From Halopseudomonas maritima (GTDB lineage Bacteria; Pseudomonadota; Gammaproteobacteria; Pseudomonadales; Pseudomonadaceae): 64,000 bases of DNA. The notes under the pieces are model-generated. The model was given only the letters and a program-made list of their open reading frames with translations, did not search any database and was not told where the DNA came from. A program made the translations under genes and the position numbers. This document shows, one piece after another, positions 61,345 through 64,000 of the stretch. The stretch is taken from NCBI RefSeq assembly GCF_021545785.1, contig NZ_CP079801.1, positions 2,046,001 through 2,110,000 of the forward strand, written 5' to 3'. The first letter of the stretch is position 1. Each line of letters opens with the position of its first letter.

Positions 61345-63336
61345 TCAGTCAAAACGGAAACACAGCATGGTGATGTCATCGCGCTGCGGGTAGTCACCCT
61401 GATAGGCGGCCAGTGTATCGCTGAATGCCGCACTTTGCTCGCGCAGCGGCAGACTGGCGTGGGCGCGCAGCATCTCGGCAAAGCGGCTGTTGCCGAAGCC
61501 GAAGCCGCGCTCGCCACCTGCCTGGTCGAGGAACCCGTCGGTACACAGGTAAAAGGTACGGCCTGCGCGCAGCTCGATCTGGCTGTTGTGGTATTCACCC
61601 TGGCGCTTGTCGCCGAGTGCCCGACGCGCGCCCGGCAGGTGGTCGACCGTGTCGCCCTCGCTGTAGTACAGGGCTATCTTGGCGCCGGAGAAGGTAACCT
61701 TACTCCGTTTCAGGTCAACGTAGGCAAGGCCGACGTCCATATTGGTGGCGACCGACTTGGATTCGTTGGAATCGCTGAGCATGTGCCGCACGATCTGGTC
61801 GGTACGCTGCAGTACGGCGGCTGGGTCGTGCAGGCCGCAGTCGTTGATGGCCTGGTCGAGCGCGGCGTGCGCCAGCATGGTCATCAGCGCGCCAGGTACG
61901 CCGTGGCCGGCGCAGTCGACCACGCCAAACAGGCAGTGGTCCTGATCGCTGTGGAAGATGTAGAAGTCGCCGCCCACCACGTCGCGGGGGCGCCAGAGCA
62001 CGGCGTGGTGTTCGCCGAGGGCGTTGACCAGCTCGCGGTTGGGCAGGATAGAGCGCTGAATCAGGCTGGCGTAATCGATGGAGTCCTCGATCTTGCGCTG
62101 GGCGTTGCGCATCTGCTGGTTGACCTCTTCAAGGTCACGGGTGCGCTCCTGTACGCGCTGCTCCAGCTCTTGGGTGTGGCTGCGTACCTTTTCGGCCATC
62201 ACGCCGAAGGCGTCGCTCAGTTCGCCGATCTCGTCGTTGCGACCGGCCGGCATGGCGACATCGTACTGGCCGGCAGCCATCGCCTGGGCGCCGCGCTTGA
62301 GCTGGCGCAAGGGGCCGAGCAGCAGACGCTCAATGGCGAAGGCGAAGATCAGTACCAGCAGAATCAGCAGCGCGCCCAGACCAATCAGCAGCGGCGTGAG
62401 CCAGGCGCTATCGATCACCTCGGCGCTGCTCAGGTCGACCGCGTTGGCGACGTACCAGTCCAGCGCCGGGAGATAGGTGACCGCCAGCAGTTGGTTGGCA
62501 CCCTGCAGCTTGACCGGCAGGGTCACGACGCTGCCCGGCTGCTGGCCAACCTGCTCAAGTGCTGCGCGCACGGCGTCGCGGTTATCGGCGGCAACCAGGT
62601 TGAGCAGGTTGCTGCCGCTGGCGGTGCTGGCGCCGGCACCGGAGTTCATCACGATCAGGCTGCGGTCCTGGTGTGCCTGAATGGCGCCGTTGGCGTCCAC
62701 GATCATCGGTGTGACGCCAGCGGTCTCACTGATAATGAAGTCACGAATAAAGTCAGACAGATCCAGCCCGGAGCCAGCCAGTGCCAGCACGCTGCCGTCG
62801 TCGTCGGTCACCACCATGTTGAGCCAGACCTTGGTGGTGTCCAGCTCGGGGTTTACGTCGACGTTGAGATTGAAGCCCTGGGTGTTGCGCAGGGTGCTGA
62901 AGAACCAGCGGTCTGCGTCCGAGTCAGGGTTGAGGATGTAGCGCGGCTCGCGACTGGGCGGCTGGTCGCCGCCGTTGAAGTAGTAGCCCAGGGTATCCAG
63001 GCGGCCAATGAAGTAGGCGTGGTCGCGAAAGTCTGCGCGGTACAGCTCGGCTTCACGGAAGAACAGGTCCGCCTTGGCCGGGTCGTTCGGATCGCGCAGC
63101 CACTGGCGGGTGACTTCGGAATTGGCAAAGCGCAGCGACAGGGCCAGCTCGCGGCTGATCGGCGCGCTGATGCGTTCGCGGCTGAGCAGGGTGGCGTTAC
63201 GTGCGTAGCCCTCGCCGAAGTGCTGGTGGATGTTGCTAAGCACCGACCAGCCAATCAGGCCGGCCGGCACCAATGCCAGTAGACAGGCCAGCAATAATGC
63301 CAGCAGGGATTTACCACGTAAGCCGAATGCGGCCAT
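61345..63336 (-). CDS. siaA: SiaA membrane PP2C/SpoIIE-type phosphatase with HAMP domain
   Basis: 663 residues. Membrane helix SLLALLLACLLALVPAGLIGWSVL (about 9-32), a periplasmic double Cache-like sensor (about 35-300), second helix (WLTPLLIGLGALLILLVLIFAFAI), HAMP region (about 335-390), a coiled coil (LEQRVQERTRDLEEVNQQM) and a SpoIIE phosphatase domain (about 430-663) with VVGGDFY, VDCAGHGVPGALMTM and LCTDGFLDQAGGERGFG carrying the metal aspartates. It dephosphorylates SiaC in response to an outside signal. Start has GGAAAGGAC upstream. Confidence 0.93.
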   Translation of the reverse strand: MAAFGLRGKSLLALLLACLLALVPAGLIGWSVLSNIHQHFGEGYARNATLLSRERISAPISRELALSLRFANSEVTRQWLRDPNDPAKADLFFREAELYRADFRDHAYFIGRLDTLGYYFNGGDQPPSREPRYILNPDSDADRWFFSTLRNTQGFNLNVDVNPELDTTKVWLNMVVTDDDGSVLALAGSGLDLSDFIRDFIISETAGVTPMIVDANGAIQAHQDRSLIVMNSGAGASTASGSNLLNLVAADNRDAVRAALEQVGQQPGSVVTLPVKLQGANQLLAVTYLPALDWYVANAVDLSSAEVIDSAWLTPLLIGLGALLILLVLIFAFAIERLLLGPLRQLKRGAQAMAAGQYDVAMPAGRNDEIGELSDAFGVMAEKVRSHTQELEQRVQERTRDLEEVNQQMRNAQRKIEDSIDYASLIQRSILPNRELVNALGEHHAVLWRPRDVVGGDFYIFHSDQDHCLFGVVDCAGHGVPGALMTMLAHAALDQAINDCGLHDPAAVLQRTDQIVRHMLSDSNESKSVATNMDVGLAYVDLKRSKVTFSGAKIALYYSEGDTVDHLPGARRALGDKRQGEYHNSQIELRAGRTFYLCTDGFLDQAGGERGFGFGNSRFAEMLRAHASLPLREQSAAFSDTLAAYQGDYPQRDDITMLCFRFD

Positions 63337-63398
63337 GCCAGTGTCCTTTCCAGTCGCTCAGTGTTGGCCGGCTGCCCGGCTCCGCGCTGACAGCAGCG

Positions 63399-64000
63399 TC
63401 AGGTCAGTTGATATACCAGTTTTCCGTCATGCAGGGTATGGGTAACCGCTGCCGGCGCGCCTTGTCCTATAAAGGGGCAGTTGCTGCCCCGCGATAGCCA
63501 GTTACGGCCGATCTCGCAGGCCTGTGCCGGGTCAAACAGGGTGATGTCTGCCGCGCCGCCCAGTTGCAGCTGGCCGATGCCCGCCGGCAGACCCAGCGCG
63601 CTGGCCGGCCCGCTGGTTACTCGGGCCACGGCGGCCGGCAATTCCAGCAGGCCGTCGGCGACCAGCGTGAGCGCTAGCGGCAGCAGAATCTCGACGCTGC
63701 TGATGCCCGGAGCCGAGGCGGCAAAGGGCACGCGCTTGGCTTCGGCTTCGTGCGGCCGGTGATGCGAGGCGATGGCCTGCACCACGCCGCTCTGCACGGC
63801 TTCGCGCAGGGCGCGGCGGTCGCTGGCCGAGCGCAGCGGCGGCATGACGTGCAACTGGCTGGAAAACCCGGTCAGGTCCTCGTCGCACAGCAGCAGTTGG
63901 TAAGCGGCCAGGTCGGCGGTAACCGGCAGGCCGCGCGCCTGCGCGTCAGCGAGCATATCCATCGCGCGGGCGCTGGTCAGGCCGCTGAAGTGCGCTCGCA
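63399..64000 (-). CDS. Dihydroorotase-like protein (PyrC'), C-terminal part, probably non-catalytic
   Basis: The open frame continues past the window edge (…RAHFSGLTSARAMDMLADAQARG). It aligns with the amidohydrolase dihydroorotase-like PyrX/PyrC' that pairs with PyrB in Pseudomonas. The active-site aspartate of the DHAPH motif is changed: the text is IASHHRPHEAEAK. The conserved FAASAPGISSVEILLPLALTLVADG follows. In pseudomonads this inactive homologue holds aspartate transcarbamoylase together; pyrB would be expected just beyond the window. About 200 of roughly 420 residues are in view. Confidence 0.88.
   Translation of the reverse strand, partial: RAHFSGLTSARAMDMLADAQARGLPVTADLAAYQLLLCDEDLTGFSSQLHVMPPLRSASDRRALREAVQSGVVQAIASHHRPHEAEAKRVPFAASAPGISSVEILLPLALTLVADGLLELPAAVARVTSGPASALGLPAGIGQLQLGGAADITLFDPAQACEIGRNWLSRGSNCPFIGQGAPAAVTHTLHDGKLVYQLT

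Noticed and set aside
61207..63282. 691-codon plus-strand open frame opposite siaA
   Set aside because: Antisense artefact; siaA is well supported by its domain motifs and operon.

Overview
The window is one contiguous stretch of a GC-rich gammaproteobacterial chromosome of the Pseudomonas lineage. From about 16.1 kb to 59.4 kb the gene order (mutM, ggt, ferredoxin, coaD, GMC oxidoreductase, aldehyde dehydrogenase, TetR, YheT hydrolase, rsmD, M16 pair, ftsY-ftsE-ftsX, rpoH, mtgA, thiS-thiG, trmB, hemW, rdgB, DUF4426, metW-metX, yggT, proC, yggS, pilT-pilU) follows, from memory, the P. aeruginosa PA0357-PA0396 block. Some genes have been inserted (fusA paralogue, yfcC, PstS-OmpA fusion, diguanylate cyclase, gloA, iron-containing alcohol dehydrogenase, sia operon). 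I see no tRNA, rRNA, CRISPR array, prophage or complete insertion sequence. A Halopseudomonas-like species is a plausible but unproven guess.

Region 1 (1-14.8 kb) is an acyl-CoA catabolic island. It holds etfBA, two adjacent acyl-CoA dehydrogenases resembling the PimC/PimD pair, a FadB/PimF-like hydratase-dehydrogenase, an IclR regulator, an acyl-CoA ligase overlapping an enoyl-CoA hydratase homologue, two thioesterases, a thiolase and a two-domain 3-hydroxyacyl-CoA dehydrogenase. These genes supply a full beta-oxidation spiral plus its electron acceptor. Four copies of a 15-bp palindrome of the form TTTCGC-N3-GYRAAA (core variants allowed) lie in front of three of the transcription units. 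I infer that this is the operator of the IclR protein.

Region 2 (14.8-26.1 kb) holds a permease, mutM, a small secreted protein, a Na/Pi cotransporter, a lone EF-G paralogue, a YfcC-type permease, gamma-glutamyltranspeptidase, a ferredoxin and coaD. Region 3 (26.2-43.1 kb) has the GMC/aldehyde dehydrogenase/TetR locus, rsmD and an active/inactive M16 protease pair. It continues with the ftsYEX-rpoH cell-division and heat-shock block, mtgA, thiSG and trmB. Region 4 (43.1-50.2 kb) is the most accessory part: PstS-OmpA fusion, membrane-bound diguanylate cyclase, an AraC-type pseudogene, a crotonase, gloA, DUF922, a hotdog thioesterase and an Fe-alcohol dehydrogenase. Region 5 (50.4-64 kb) has a MITE, then hemW, rdgB, metWX, yggT, proC and yggS. 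The pilTU motor genes, the complete siaABCD signalling operon and the end of a catalytically dead dihydroorotase follow.

The most unusual content is non-coding. There is a 267-bp MITE whose 4-bp target duplication recreates the hemW stop codon. A dispersed GGCTGGAGGCT-type repeat occurs four times; one copy forms the first codons of hemW, and another carries nine perfect 7-bp units just upstream of a sigma-E type promoter of rpoH. A 34-bp perfect palindrome lies beside the AraC remnant, a 16-bp palindrome is the probable TetR operator, and two other structured intergenic elements are present.
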